Shown here one piece after another: positions 36,001-48,605 of a DNA stretch of 64,000 nucleotides. The stretch lies in contig JAYMTJ010000014.1 of assembly GCA_036897525.1 (NCBI GenBank), positions 88,791-152,790 of the forward strand. The letters run 5' to 3'. The stretch comes from Pelargonium x hortorum (lineage: Eukaryota; Streptophyta; Magnoliopsida; Geraniales; Geraniaceae). Both the position numbers and the translations under genes were made by a program. The notes beneath the pieces are model-generated. The model saw only the letters and a program-made list of their open reading frames with translations, was not told the origin of the DNA and made no database searches. The stretch's first letter is position 1. Every line of letters begins with the position of its first letter.

Positions 36001-37050
36001 AAGCCCATTTTTTTACAGGAGTACCGTAAATCCAGTTCTCCCTTGAATAGCCCCTATGCACAATGCATTAAACTTAAGCGAATTCCCTAAAAAGACCCGA
36101 TTTACTAGGTGGAAAACTCGTAATAAAAGCGGTTAGCTAAGCACCTTTTTTTTTCTTAGAAACTTCCAGTTAGTAATTACGGCTTTACTTTAAGTTCAGC
36201 TTGCCCCTGGATATTTTGTACTGTATTGAATTCAATTATTTTTAAAGGTTATTGGCCTTCTTAAAGAATTCCTTTTATACCATATAATATGTAACAGCCC
36301 CCTTGTTCCCTGTCTTTTTTAAAATTATAAAACTTATTCTGGAGTCTATTTGAAGCAAATTAAAGATTAGAGGTGTATTCTCCTGTAAGTCAAAACTAGG
36401 GATATTTAAAATTTGCTGCTTTGTTTGTGTCTTTTGAAACTATCGGTAGGGGGCCTCGCGCAGGAAATTCTTTGTATTAATATTCCTTTGCGATCCACCT
36501 GAGTTACAACTATACGGGTATCTTTATCCACTTTGGGTGCTCTAGTTAGTAGGAGGGCTGTACTATAATTAGACCAGATCTTTCTTACCTTTAATCTACT
36601 AAGGGAGTCCTCTAAGTTAGGAAGGGCTTCTAATATTTCCCAGCGCTCTCTACTAAACAAGATTTTATTTCGCAAATTGAAAGGGAGTAGAATAGAACTC
36701 AGGCTAGCCTAATTCTAATTAAGAGTCTATGTTATATATATTTAAACTCTAATCAAAAAAGTCTAATTCTGAAGAAAACCTCTTTATTGAGCTGAGCACT
36801 TCAAATTAAGGTTTTATTGGAATAATCCCAGGTATTCTGTTCTGAAGAGATAAGGAAAAATAGCTCCTTTTGATGACGCAGTCACAACCAAGTATATGGA
36901 CTAAAAATAGTAGAGTTTAAAGCTTCTTCCCTTATTTCATCTCTCAAATAGAGTTTCAATTATATTCCGTTATAGTGTTAAGGATAAAAAAATTCTTTGC
37001 TAATTACAAAACACCAGGCTCTATTGAATATCAATAGTTTAGCTTGAACA
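33070..37050. other. Gene-free region, mixed composition
   Basis: Begins with about 350 bases of class B texture (33180-33420) and then returns to class A. A short purine-rich patch at 33690-33790 shares CAACAAG and GAGGAGAGGG words with 18790-18830. The open frames at 34550-34735 and 36406-36675 (61 and 89 codons) are unrecognised. Confidence 0.6.
33220..33275 (-). pseudogene. tRNA D-arm relic, trnM-like
   Basis: Minus-strand GACTCAGTTGGTTAGAAC (complement of 33239-33256) is a good D-arm. A loop TTCATAG (complement of 33226-33232) follows at the anticodon position and would give CAT, but the stem AGTAA/TATTC is mostly unpaired and no T-arm follows. It is probably a truncated organellar-type relic. 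Confidence 0.3.
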
Positions 37051-38750
37051 AGATAGACTAACGCTATACCATCACCAACATTAGAACACTGACTCAGAAG
37101 GAAAGACCTAATATAATAACAGATTCTCTTCTTCTTTGCTAAAGTTTGAAACCTAGGAGTTGCTGTCGAAGGTCAAAGCAGTTGAAAGCAAGCTGTTGCT
37201 TGTAGGTAATGACATTGCCCAGTAAAGGAAAGAAAGCAAAGGTTATGAGAGCAAGTCAAGTCGGTATAGGAACACCTGTCAGTAAGAGATGAAGGACTGA
37301 TAATAGACTTTCTTGTTTGACACAGTAAGATAATAACAGAATAAAGATTCTCTTTAATGGAAAGGAAGTTGATGCTAATGAAAGAAAGCTAGCTCTTGGA
37401 GCATGTTCAGGATATCTTGGTTTGAATTGCTCTTTGAGTTCCTTATCTATTAGTATTTGACCTTCAAGAGATGGATTACTTGGTTCAAAGGAACTTGCTT
37501 TAGAAAAGGGATTCTATTCGGAGTGCTCAATTCCTGAGAATACTGATACTCTCTATAGGTGGATATTAGAGTTTCAGGTGTACTTTCAGGCGTATAAACA
37601 GAGAAAGTTCTCCTTCACTTGCTAAATAAAGATTCTTAAAGTTCGTAATAGGTTGAAAGAGCTTCAATATCTAAGGAAGTACCGACTATGTTCTGTACGG
37701 GTGAAAGCATACCCGGTAAAGGTTAAGGCCCTAAGATGAAGGAAGGTAGACCACCTCCGAGGAAGGGAGCACGAACGTTAAGCAGCTCTTTTCGAATGAG
37801 AAAGACTAAGGGTATCCGCTTTATTTACTTATTATCGGGGAGTGCTTTCCCTTGCGAACGACAGCTCTGGCTCTTAGCTTCAGGATTCTATTAGATTAGT
37901 ACAATTCATAGTAAAGCAAATACTAATTCGGGCACTACCATCACATCTGGTTAGAACATTTCGAGTGTTAAAGAATCGCGGATATTATATAATTATTCAA
38001 TTCCTAGTAGTATATTAGCAGGCAATAGAACAATAGAATATAGGATGAGTGAAGTATTCGTGTATTAGTTTCATTTGGGTAGAACACGGAGAAATTGGAG
38101 ATGTGGCAACATTAGCGTGTTAATAAGTTCTATATAGTTAGTGAAAGAAATGTCTAGGTGGGCTAAGTTCACCCTTTCTTATAGTGAAATAAAAGAATTT
38201 ATCTCAGTGAAAGTAAGAAATTTCTACTAGGTGGCTTCTAGTTCTGTTATAGTGATAACAATGTAAGAATCCAGATCGATGTGTGAAGTAGGATATTTCT
38301 AGGTGGATTAAGGCAACGTTCACCTTCTTTCATTAACTACTCTCAAGGAATAAGAGTTTTATGTTATGCTTCCTCAGTTCCAGCAATGTCAGTTGAAGTA
38401 CTAAGACAATTAAGGAGATTCAGTATTCAGCTTCCTTGACTTAAAGATCGGAATCTTTCTAGCACAAGAGACAAGCCTTGCTTCCAAAAACACAAGAATA
38501 CTTGACTTCCTTTGCAGTCATTAGAATAGAATACAATCAGGAACTCCTTAACTTACTGTCCAAGACAATCTATATTCTGTATTCGTCAAGACCTCCTATC
38601 CATATATCCACTTCGAAACATAAACCAAGTGACCTTTACTTCTCGTTTTCTCTACAGCCTATGTCTGTGGTGTGGACTGTATAAGAACTTTTGACTAATT
38701 CGCAGTATGAAATGAAGGATTGCTTTTACTGCAAATGAAAGCTTTTTAAA
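37050..38750. other. Class B island, plant-mitochondrion-like texture
   Basis: The longest stretch with normal TpG and CpA and higher GC. Words such as GAAAGCAAG, AGCTAGCTC and CAAGTCAAGTCGG recur, in the style of angiosperm mitochondrial spacer DNA. No exon, tRNA or rRNA was recognised. A degenerate triplicate repeat lies at 38141-38330. The open frame at 38478-38684 (68 codons) is unrecognised. Confidence 0.5.
38141..38330 (+). repeat. Degenerate tandem repeat, three units of about 66-76 bp
   Basis: Three successive segments start at 38141, 38207 and 38283. Each reads GTGAA(A)G, a short A/T-rich stretch, then TCTAGGTGG or CTAGGTGG. The first and third continue with TTCACC and a TTTCTT or TTCTTT tail, and the first and second end with TTATAGTGA. 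Divergence is substantial but the order of words is conserved. No function is known. Confidence 0.55.
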
Positions 38751-38959
38751 ATGAGGACCTGCAGATCTACATTAACTATAGCTGACATAAGGAGGATCCC
38801 TGAAGTAATAAAATCAATGTGATAGCCTGTAGTTTTACATTACAATGTAGCCCCGAGACAACAGTTAGGGTACACGGGGTGTAATTCGTTCTTACAAGTA
38901 TCCTGAATATAGAGAATCTGGTCTAAATGAACCCCATTCTTATTCAGGACTAAGGCTTC

Positions 38960-39025
38960 CAGTTGTCTCTGATTCGAACTCACGATATAATGTTTTATTC
39001 TACAAAAAGTTAACTAATTCTAGAA
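38960..39025 (-). pseudogene. Weak tRNA T-arm relic
   Basis: Minus-strand GTGAGTTCGAATCAGAG (complement of 38968-38984) resembles a T-arm without full pairing. A four-pair TTTT/AAAA hairpin upstream could be a decayed anticodon arm. Confidence 0.2.
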
Positions 39026-40410
39026 ATGAAATAGGGGGTTTTCCTGGTAGTTAGCAAGTAAAGGGTGCTCCTTTTCTATCCTATCTTCTATGGATTTTTG
39101 ATATATCTATATTAGGACTTAGCTCTTGTCCTGGAGCTAGTGTCTTATTAATCTCATTATTAAGGGGAAAATCTGGGGTCTGCTGTTTTATTGTTGCAAA
39201 ACCTTTTTGTTTCATTCAAGGGAGTTTAGCGTTTAAAACTTCGGAAGTACTTTTCATACTGGTCATTTTTATTAGGGATTCTCTTTTTTTTTAATAAAGC
39301 AAGCCCACACGATTGTTCTTGACAAAGGTGCATTAACTCTTGGTAGCTGGAGACCCTAGCCTTTATTAACCACTAAAAAGAAAAGAAATTTTGTAGTAGA
39401 TTCGGTTCGGGTTTTAAATTATAGACAATCCTTTAGAAAAGGTTTCCAGGACTCTTTTTGTATATCCTCAATCGGGATATATAATTATTATTAACCCGTG
39501 AGGTGTACCCCTAAATTATACATAGGATTTTCTCAGCCTTAATATTTGTGGAGCTCCCTCTTCCTTTATTTAAATTAAGTCTCATAACTCCTTTAAATTT
39601 AAACTAAGTTAGACCAACCCTTGTTTCGTATAGGGCACCCTTTATTCACTACCATGAGAGTCCTTACTAAGGAATTTGACTTTTATAGTTGCATTTTCTC
39701 AAAGATACAATCTCCCGAAACATTGATTTAAAGGGAGACACTTGGTCGATGTTTAACTCGTAAGCATAAAGGAAGGGCTTCTTGCAAGGACCAAAATGAC
39801 ATTACTAAGGGTTCTTCCTAATATTCTTAAAGGGCTATACTAGCTATTTTGAGTCCCAATTTCATACTTTACTTGGAATTCGAATAGAAGACAGCACGCA
39901 TAAGAAAAGTTCATTAATTAGCTATGTTCTAATCGGGGAGTTAGTTCTCTAATGTAATGGGAAAGTTCTTAATGCATACCCTCACCAAGCATTCCGAAGA
40001 GGTGGAAAAGTCTACCAGTCAAGAGTTCCCCGTATTAAAAAAAGTATCCATAGTTAATAGAATACATAAAAATGTCCCTTATATATCCCTATATACTATG
40101 CTATGATTGAGCAAAGCTTCTAGGGTCAAGTAATAAGAATCTATTGGGTTTCTTAAGTTTAAGTATGATACCCTTTTTTCTTAAGAGATATAATACAAAA
40201 AATTCCTATTAAGAAACTCGCAACTCCTAGTCAATATCTACCAAGAATACACTTTCTTAACGGGAAGAGGGCTAAGCCTTTACCCTTCGATTACAATTGA
40301 CTTTATAACCTTTTATTATATTCCATTCCAAGGGATACTTTAAGTTTACAAAAGGAAACAAAAAAAGGGGGAGAATCCGAATCGCTTAGATAAAAGGGTT
40401 CTTTTACCCC

Positions 40411-40430
40411 CCTTACCTTACCTTACCTTA
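40411..40430 (+). repeat. CCTTA microsatellite, 4 units
   Basis: Four perfect CCTTA units. Confidence 0.9.
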
Positions 40431-40487
40431 AACCGGAACGTAGGAAGTGATAAATAAACTAAGTTGCCTATGCTAGCTGACTGCGTT

Positions 40488-40556
40488 TACCATTCCATTC
40501 GACAAATCGAAGTGCGTTTGAAAGAAAAAAGTCATAGGTTCAAGGTTCTAGAAAGG
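40488..40556 (+). pseudogene. Weak tRNA-like relic
   Basis: GTCATAGGTTCAAGG (40531-40545) resembles a variable loop and T-loop. TTTGAAAG upstream resembles a Ser-UGA anticodon loop. Stems are not supported. Confidence 0.2.
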
Positions 40557-40599
40557 GACTCGGTATTTTAAACTTCTTCTACATTAAGTTTTTTTCACT

Positions 40600-40680
40600 A
40601 CGAGCGGATTTGAACGATATACAGCTTATTCAACCAGTGTCCTAACGTACGAATTCTAAGGTCTTAACTGGGCGGGCTCT
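40600..40680 (-). pseudogene. Weak tRNA-like relic
   Basis: Minus-strand ATCGTTCAAATCCGCTCG resembles a T-arm (complement of 40602-40619), and TTGAATA upstream could be a GAA anticodon loop. The flanking stems do not pair. Confidence 0.2.
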
Positions 40681-42944
40681 GGTAGGGTAGCTTAATTACT
40701 GTGGATTTTCACATAAAAGAAAACTTTGATTTCGTGAATATTACTACCGAGCAAATAGGTTAAAAACTGGATGTTTATTTATTTATTTTATGTATGCCTT
40801 TAAAGGAAGATATTTAATATTTAATATTGCAAGTGATCCTAAAAAAGGGGGTACGAGATGTCTATAATATTTAGACTACGGAACAGAATTTCTTAGAAAT
40901 AATAAAATATTACAAGCCCTTTCCTACAGAATACTGAATTTAAATAGAAGGGTTGAACCCTGTAAAAAGAAATAAGTGGATAACTCTGTCCTTAATCAAA
41001 GACCCCTAAGAGCTTGGGTGCTAAGTGTCACTGCAGAAGAGATTGTTACCCTAAATGTTCAAGATTATCAATTTAATAAAGTCCTATAGTTTAGTTTTAG
41101 GATCTCCTTCCCTTCTTTTGCATTCTAAAAAAAGTTTATTTTAGGGATTTCTTGACAGTAACTGGATATATTAGATTCGAAGGAATATAAAAGCTCTTGT
41201 GGAAGCTGTAGGCTGGAAAAAATCGCTTGCTTATATAAAGTCTTTATTTAGATTTAGACATCAGAACTAATGTACTCTTGAAAGTCTAAAATAAGAAAAA
41301 CTATTTGAGGCCCCTGATGGGTTTACCTTTTTAATTTGTAGATCATGGTATAATTGAGGGGTCGGTCACAGGTTCTAATAGTGAGTTAAATGAAGGTAAT
41401 CTTTAGTTTTGACAATGAATAAGATAAATAAATAAAAGTCCTGCGTTTTTTTTTTCATGAGGCTTCGCCCAAGTCGGTATATTTCTCTTATTTTGTAAAA
41501 GGAGTTCTTTGGTCGGGTCTAGTGAGTTATTTGAATTCTTTTAATTTAACTATTACAGAATTGCAATGGAAGGAGCTTCCTGTTAAATATAGAGCGAAGT
41601 ACTTTAAGTAGAGTTATTACTAAATGAAATTGACTTAAGCTTTATAGGGGCCGATTTCCAAGTTTTTGGAGAACAACAAAAGAAGTTTTATGTATGCGAG
41701 TCCTTTACTCCCTAGGTTGATTGTAAAGAACAGAAAGCGTTCTTTTGCAAGCAAGCCAGTGATATTTCTAAAACTTAATTCGAACTCTAATTTTCACAGG
41801 AAAACTAACTATATATACTTAGTGGGTTTTTTCTCGCTTGTAAAGGAGCTGAGATTTACGTGTATTTACGCTATAGCATCTTTTTTTACAGATAACACAG
41901 GGGAGGGGATAGCTTAGCTTTTTTTTTTTACCGCCGAGAAAATAAGGATGAGGATTTTCTGAAGAAATAGTAAGGCTCTATTCTAACCGGATCTTCTTCT
42001 TTTCTAACTCTAAAGTACCACACCAATCAAGTATAAACAAGAGCTTCTTTATGCTATGAAGTATCCCCTGATTAGATTAGCGAAGCACAAGAATTAGTAT
42101 AAGACCTTGATATGCTACATTAATAAATAGAGTTGTTGTGTTGAACCCGTTTATTAAAGCGCTTTTACAGATCCCGACACAAACAAAGTAAGCAGACTCC
42201 GACAACATCTATTCATTAGAACCTTATCCTTTTTTTACTTCTTTAAAAAAAGAAATAAAAATATGAGATTGTCTCTAACTTCTCTCAAGAAAAAAAAAAG
42301 GGGGATACACTTCTTTAGATGTAATATGGGCTTCATAGAATAGGACTACTTATGTCTAAACCAAGAAGGCAGTTGAAAACAAGTAGGAATACGGCATTAG
42401 CATTAATCCAGAAAAAGTACATAAATAGTAATAAGACTTGTGCTATGATTACGAGCAGCACTTTTACGCAATTTTAGGACCATTCTTAAGATTCGTTCAT
42501 TAGGCAATTACAAGCTCCTTTTTTCCAACTGCATTTGGTTTGGGGTTTATGCGTGCCTCTCGTCACTACAGAAAATCCTAAATTAACGTTGTGCAGGAAC
42601 TTATAAGAGGTATATAATCTCCCTTTTAACTCATCGTGGAATCGGGTCTGGTGTAATAAGTATTGCATTTACAAAGGCGAGTCTACCCCAGGTATCTATG
42701 TTTTGACTTTGTGTAGAAGACTACTCCTCTTTAATAGGCAAACCTGAAAGAAACTTTTTAACATTAGTTAACCAAGGGGGAGACTTGGTTTTTGTACGAC
42801 AAGTAATAAGTCTAGAGTCAAGTATAAGTCCTCTGATTAGAACAACTCAACAAAAAAAGGAAAGTGCTAAAACCTAGAGCAAAAAAGTTCTAATTAGATT
42901 TTGAAAAGAAAAGGACCCTATTATACTTAGGAGCACACACCTAG

Positions 42945-42995
42945 GAAGCTTCAGAGGTTAGAACACTAAAGGGCGTGCTGGTGGTTCAAGTCGTA
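42945..42995 (+). pseudogene. Shortened tRNA-like relic
   Basis: TTCAGAGGTTAGAAC (about 42950-42964) matches a tRNA-Thr/Trp-like D-arm and GGTTCAAGTC (about 42978-42987) a T-loop. The distance between them is about eight bases too short for a normal anticodon arm, so this looks like a tRNA with an internal deletion. Confidence 0.35.
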
Positions 42996-45900
42996 CTAGA
43001 ATTTTGTGAAATTTACAGCTATCCTAGGCCAGTTGGATAAGGGAAGACAGCACTCTTTGATCAAGAGTTCTAAAAATAAGAAATCTGAGACTCACGCTTG
43101 GAAAATACAAATACAAGAAAATCCCTCACGTAGAATTCTGATTACACTCTCTGGATATAAGGGTCTATATCTCCCAGCCCGAGGACTTATGAAAATTGAT
43201 AATAACTCAGCCCTTTCGGCAGGCCTTGATTTAATATCCTTAAATCAAGTACTAAGCTTTATAAAGTAGCTTTCTAGTAGAAACAAGAAACTTTCTTAAA
43301 TAGAGTCAGGCATGCTTGAGCTTAGAAGGAAATTCTAAGAATCAGGCTGAGAGGTCTTACAAACAAGTTTGCCTTTGCTGGTTATAGAGTAAGATTTCCG
43401 GGTTACTTAACTTAGCCTATGAATTGTCCTGTAGCAGCCGTGTAGTAAAAAGGTGGATAACCCAATACGGTACCTTATACAGCAATGCTGTAATTTAAAT
43501 ATAACACCTATTTCTAATAGATACCTAGGAAGTTTCTAGGCCAGGAGTCGGGAAATGGGTTTTCGTATCGTATATGTCACTTTTAAAAGAGTAGCTTTAA
43601 CTTGTTAAAGGGATTCTCTCACAAAGCACCTTAATTTGAGTCTCTATTTTAAGTTAAAGCTCTAAGAGACCCTATAGTCTTCGATAACCCTTTTTTCTTG
43701 ATACCAGATTTCCGTATAAAGAAACCTCAATCTATATAGGATACGTTTAAAACATAGTTTCATAACCCATTATGACACTATAAGCCTAATACCAAAGCTA
43801 TATAAAAAATCCATTGTAAGGTCCTTTTCATGAGCTTTCTCACGAGGGGTTCGTGGATGATTTGTTTTGTAAATTTACCAAGGATTTTCTTTCTTATATA
43901 AGGTTTCCTTTTTTGAACCCTTTACCTTATGCTTTCAGACTTGTACGGTTTAACCCCGGGCGAATTGGAAAACTAAAGCTTGTGGACTTAATAAGATATA
44001 GGAAATCCTCGTATTTCTTTAAAAAACTTTGAAGGGGATTTCTTACTAAAATGAAATATATAATATAATATAATAGGGATTACTAATAGAACAAATAGGA
44101 AGATTGTTACTTTAGAAGTTCTTGGAAGCAAGTAAGGCAACTGTATCTTTCAGTTAAACTGATAGTCCTTTCCAAGAACAATTTTTAGGTTTTCAGAAGA
44201 AAGGTCAAGTTACTGAGTACTTATTTAGAAATAAGCTAACTAAAAGGAAACCTTTTCCTTACATTTTCATTGATTTAATTAAAAAATTCCTCAAGAAATG
44301 AATACAGCTACTACCTTTCATTTGCTTTTATAGAAGGAAGCTTGTAGTAAAAAAGGGGGTATCTATACTAATCTAGAGTGTTTCTCTTTGTTAATTTTTT
44401 GGAATACTCAAAGACTAGTACTAGAAAAGGCAAACTAACTATCCTTGAAATACTTAAAATTACTGAATTGAGGAGTTATTCTGTAAACGAGTATAATACC
44501 TACAATTTACTATTATTTGGAAAGGTTACGGATTCTATTAGAGCAAATCTTGAAACAAATGAAGTCAACGTTGTGTTACTGATCAGTCTTCATTTCTTGA
44601 CTGGCCGGGTAGCTTGTCAACTTGTATGTAATATAAGAAGCATGCATACAAAGATCTGGCTTGCTCTTTATCTAAGAACTATTCAAAAGAGGTTTCAGTG
44701 AGATACTAGTGGATTTTAATGTATTTGGTAATTTAGGTCTTTACCCAATTCTTACAAATTCTTGAGGAGGGAAAGACATGTTTCTAGTACTGACGACTAA
44801 ATAACAAAACCTGCCTTTATAAAACTGAGGAGTATTCTGATAATGCAATGCGCTAAGCTACAATTATTCCAACCCCTGAGTTTCCCTAGAAAAGCTTCGA
44901 CCAAGAAGTTTCCGTGATCGAAGTTACTAGTTACCCTTGATACAAAACCATCCCCGTTCAAAACTAAAGGATACTCTATAATCTATAAAAGGAAAGGGAT
45001 TTACCAACCAAACCAGGGTTGTCCCAATAAAAGAAAAAGAGTATGAAGTTAGGGTAAGGAGTCATTTTATAGAGTAACTTCTATAGCTTACACACTTGTG
45101 TTTTTTTCAGAAAATGACTCCCTAGGGATTCTTTAAAAAGAGTGAAAAGAGCCCGGGTACCCCTCTCAGGTTCTTTGGTGCTTGAAAACGCTTGACATAT
45201 TAATTAAAAAAGTGGCCCGCCTATTTGAATTCTACCTTACTTGCTTGCTTGTATTTCATCATATAGTTTGCCTTTTCAGTCAATTTTCACATACCACACT
45301 TACGAACTTCGTGCTTATTAGGGAAAGTTAATACACAGACAGGGATTCCTCTTCTCAGGGTTACTAAATCCTTGTTAATTTTATTAGCTTAAGTGTGGTT
45401 TTGTGAACATCCTTAGAAGAGTAAGTAATTGTTTCTAATACGATGCGATAATTTCTTAATCATAAGGAAACCACGAGTAATTGTCTTCGGCAGCATAGAA
45501 ATTTATAAAAGTACTTATTTAGATCAAAATACATAAAAAGTATTGGGCTCTACTTAGAAATTTCTACGAAATAAAAGGAACAATAGGCAAAGGTTATCTT
45601 AAAGTCTTGGTTTAGAGTTCTACTAAGAATAAGTAAAGAATAGTTTTATCTCCTTAGATTACATGCCTATCTAATAGTAAATATACCTTAGTTGAAGTCT
45701 TTTACCCGCTAGGCCCAACCAGAAAAGAAAGGCTCTTCATTGGGAGTAACCCCTTTGACTGACATACTGTAGGGCTCTTTATCTGCCAGAAAACGATAAA
45801 ACATAAGGAGATTCGTAAAAATCTAGTCAAACTGGTTGCCAATAGACACTCGCACCTCTAAAGTTATTTAACAAGTTACGTAATTACTTTTCTTTATAGC

Positions 45901-46685
45901 CCTCAATCCAATCCTTGGCAACACTGTTTCATAACCAAGGGCAGGTAAGAGGACCTACCCCTCATTTTGTCAGATAAAAGACTCCAAAATTTCGGTAAAA
46001 CTTTTTTTTTTAAGCACGGATACACACTAACTTGAACTAAATGAAATCTACAACTTAAAGAGTCAATTTTAGATCCCATTTCCTAACTCAGAACTCTATG
46101 GGATCACTTAAGGAAACCCCTCTATATTAATTATTAGAGAGACTTAGCCTAGGCCAATATACTAAGAGCAAGAAAATTTCTACAGGTAAATTTCATTTAT
46201 TTGGCTCTTGTTCTACAAATTTCGTCAATTAGAATCCAGTTAACTAGAATAAAAAAGACTTTGTTAGTCCCACCCTCTACTTTAGGAATCTACCTTTGTT
46301 TGATAGTCTGGGGCTTTAATATGCTACTATAATTAGCAAGTTTTCCTATATAGCATTTAGCATTCTCAGGAAATCCCCTTAAGTTACTCGTTATTCCAAT
46401 TAGAAAGCTCTGTATATAAAGGGGTAAGATACGGAAAAATCTTTCCTTGGTTCGTACACAACCTTGCTTGGGGGACTTCTTTCTCCTGTTATATTTCTAA
46501 GCTTGTTTTACTAAAATTTATACCCACAACGGGCAATTAATTCTAAGTGCTTTGCTCCGAAAAGTTATAAGACTCCGTTCGTTTACTCGCGCAAAGGTTT
46601 TACTCAACTCAAATCTCTAATAAAGTATAAAGAAAAGCTTGTTTTTTTGTAGAATTTAGCTTAGAATACAAGGATTTTAATTGAA

Positions 46686-46755
46686 TGGATAGGTCCGAGA
46701 CCTAGTTACCAAAATGAAAGACAAGGACGGTCGAAGGTTCGAAACGCACTAAACA
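46686..46755 (+). pseudogene. Weak tRNA-like relic
   Basis: CGAAGGTTCGAAACG at about 46732-46746 resembles a T-arm. GGTCCGAGACC at about 46692-46702 can form a short hairpin near the D-arm position. An anticodon arm is not clear. Confidence 0.2.
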
Positions 46756-47389
46756 GCCTTGTTGACGCCGAAATTGAAGCTAAGATTGCCCCACCCTCTT
46801 ATTTATAATACTAGGTATTAGCTTATGCGTCAAGGGAACCCCTTCAAATAGAATTACAAGGAGAAGTTTCTCATTTATTTAGGGTAGGGGGGCCTCCATT
46901 TGGATATGGGAACAAAAGAATAAAGGCCTGTTCCTTTAGCCAGTGTTCTTGAACTACGATTTTTTTAGTATTATCCATAAAGAGTAAGTAATCGTTAGCC
47001 ATAAGTGCGCAGGGAAGGGGTCTAAAAAAAAAGCGTTTTGTGACATTGGTGTAGATTTTTCTCATAAGAGTTCGTAACGAAAATACATATAAAATGCATA
47101 TATCTGGTTTATGCCTTGTTTACCGGAGGTGCTGTAACATATCTTAATTAAGCCGCTTATCGTCATAAGGAATGTTTTATACTTAAGTTTCAGAAGTACT
47201 TTCTATTTATCTAATAAGTGTATAGAACATCTGGAGCCTCGTAGCTCTCTAAAAGCATTCGTGGGAAATCCTGTATCCTGTATATATAGTCAAAAGCCTA
47301 AACTTTACCCAACCAACTGTTCAAATAAAGGGTAGTCAAAACTCTTGTAAAGAACCAAGTTTCATTTCAAAGACCAAAAACTACCCAAA

Positions 47390-47460
47390 AGGAATGAGGA
47401 TTCGACCCCATGCTTCAACGAGGGACTTTCTAGTGTTTGCTTCCTAGTAATAAGTAAGCT
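47390..47460 (-). pseudogene. Weak tRNA-like relic
   Basis: Minus-strand ATGGGGTCGAATCCTCAT (complement of about 47393-47410) has a T-arm-like form with three or four pairs. No anticodon arm was confirmed. Confidence 0.2.
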
Positions 47461-48144
47461 CCGAAATATATGAATAAGAGCCAAGAAGACTCTAGTTATT
47501 TGGTGTGTCTTAAAAAAAACTTTTATCTTTTAAGGGTACTTTATAGATTTATGTATAGCAGAGGCCATAGTTAATTAGTAGTATCCCGTGCATAATTTAG
47601 GTGAAATCCTTTCTTGGATCCTTATAACAGTTAATTTATATGACACTTTAGTTTTATATAAATGGGCAGGTATGCTAGAATAAGACTTTATTAAAAAAAT
47701 CACTTAGATAGAAGTTTTACAAAAATTGTGTGAAGAAATGTAGGATACTACAGACCCTCAGAGTCCCCCCTACTATATATAACCTATTAATTAAACGCTT
47801 TTGGTCTTATAATTTTAATAGGATAATGCAGAAAGTACAAGCAAGTAGGAGTATAAGTCTCTCATTTTTCCTATAAGATATCTAGTTAAATAAGAGCACA
47901 AGAAGGGATACCATGTTTCTAACTAAGTAGCTTTGGAAAACGGATTCCTTTAATATAGTTCTCTATTTCAAGGACTCAATTTCTTACAATTTTAGAAGTA
48001 GAAATCTCAAACGAAGATAATGAGTAGAAAAAATAGGAATTTGGTGAAAGTTGCCTCTACGCATTCTTGTTCACTAATATTGAAAAACGACCCTATAGAG
48101 CGTCTTGTTAATCACCCAGTTTTCTGTAATCCGACGCTAGGCTA

Positions 48145-48215
48145 TATTTCTGAAGCTATACGATTCAAACCTCCGAGATTTTATTAACTCGTGGGTTAAC
48201 CACATGCATTCAATA
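48145..48215 (-). pseudogene. Weak tRNA-like relic
   Basis: Minus-strand GGAGGTTTGAATCG (complement of about 48151-48164) resembles a T-arm. CGAG and CTCG pair upstream around an 11-base A/T loop. Confidence 0.2.
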
Positions 48216-48537
48216 TTGACTAAAATCTTTCATTCTCTTAGAAACGGGTTGGTACCGTAGAATACCAATTAGCAAAGTTTTCATTAACACTTTTTGTTAT
48301 TGCTGTAGAGGTACATAGAGTCTGGCTAAGTATACCTAAGTAGTTAAACTTCGTACAAAGAATTAAGGAAGGAGTAATCCTTAGTAACTTGCTCATTAAA
48401 TTTCGCTAATAATTTGCATAATATCTATAAAAGAGCAAAAGCACAGGCATCACTGACCATAAAAAATCTCAGTCCTATGTTGTACCAACCCGTTTGAAGT
48501 AAAGAGTTTAGCTGACAAAACTTTATTTGTTAATTAC

Positions 48538-48605
48538 TTTACTAGTTAGTAGAGCACCGGTTTCTAGTAGGAGCATGCAAGGGTTCCTCTTATGCAAAAG
48601 TAAGC
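48538..48605 (+). pseudogene. trnQ-like relic with CTA anticodon
   Basis: GCACCGGTTTCTAGTAGGAGCATGCAAGGGTTC-like sequence aligns well with organellar tRNA-Gln from the D-stem end through the T-loop. The Gln loop TTTTGGT has become TTCTAGT, so the anticodon is CTA (48564-48566) instead of TTG. The 3' half of the anticodon stem (AGGAG) no longer pairs with CCGGT beyond its end positions, and the T-loop has lost bases. This is most likely a pseudogene. Family assignment is from memory. Confidence 0.4.

Noticed and set aside
36406-36675. 89-codon open frame on the minus strand with a charged, folded-looking sequence
   Set aside because: No family recognised and no supporting context. Treated as chance.
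43430-43470. Resemblance to the SSU rRNA 530 loop (GTAGCAGCCG followed by GTAA)
   Set aside because: Only about ten bases match and no neighbouring rRNA helices are present.
44378-44701. Longest ATG-started open frame (107 codons, + strand)
   Set aside because: Its length is within the random maximum for this composition, the product shows no motif or known family, and no start signal or neighbouring gene supports it.
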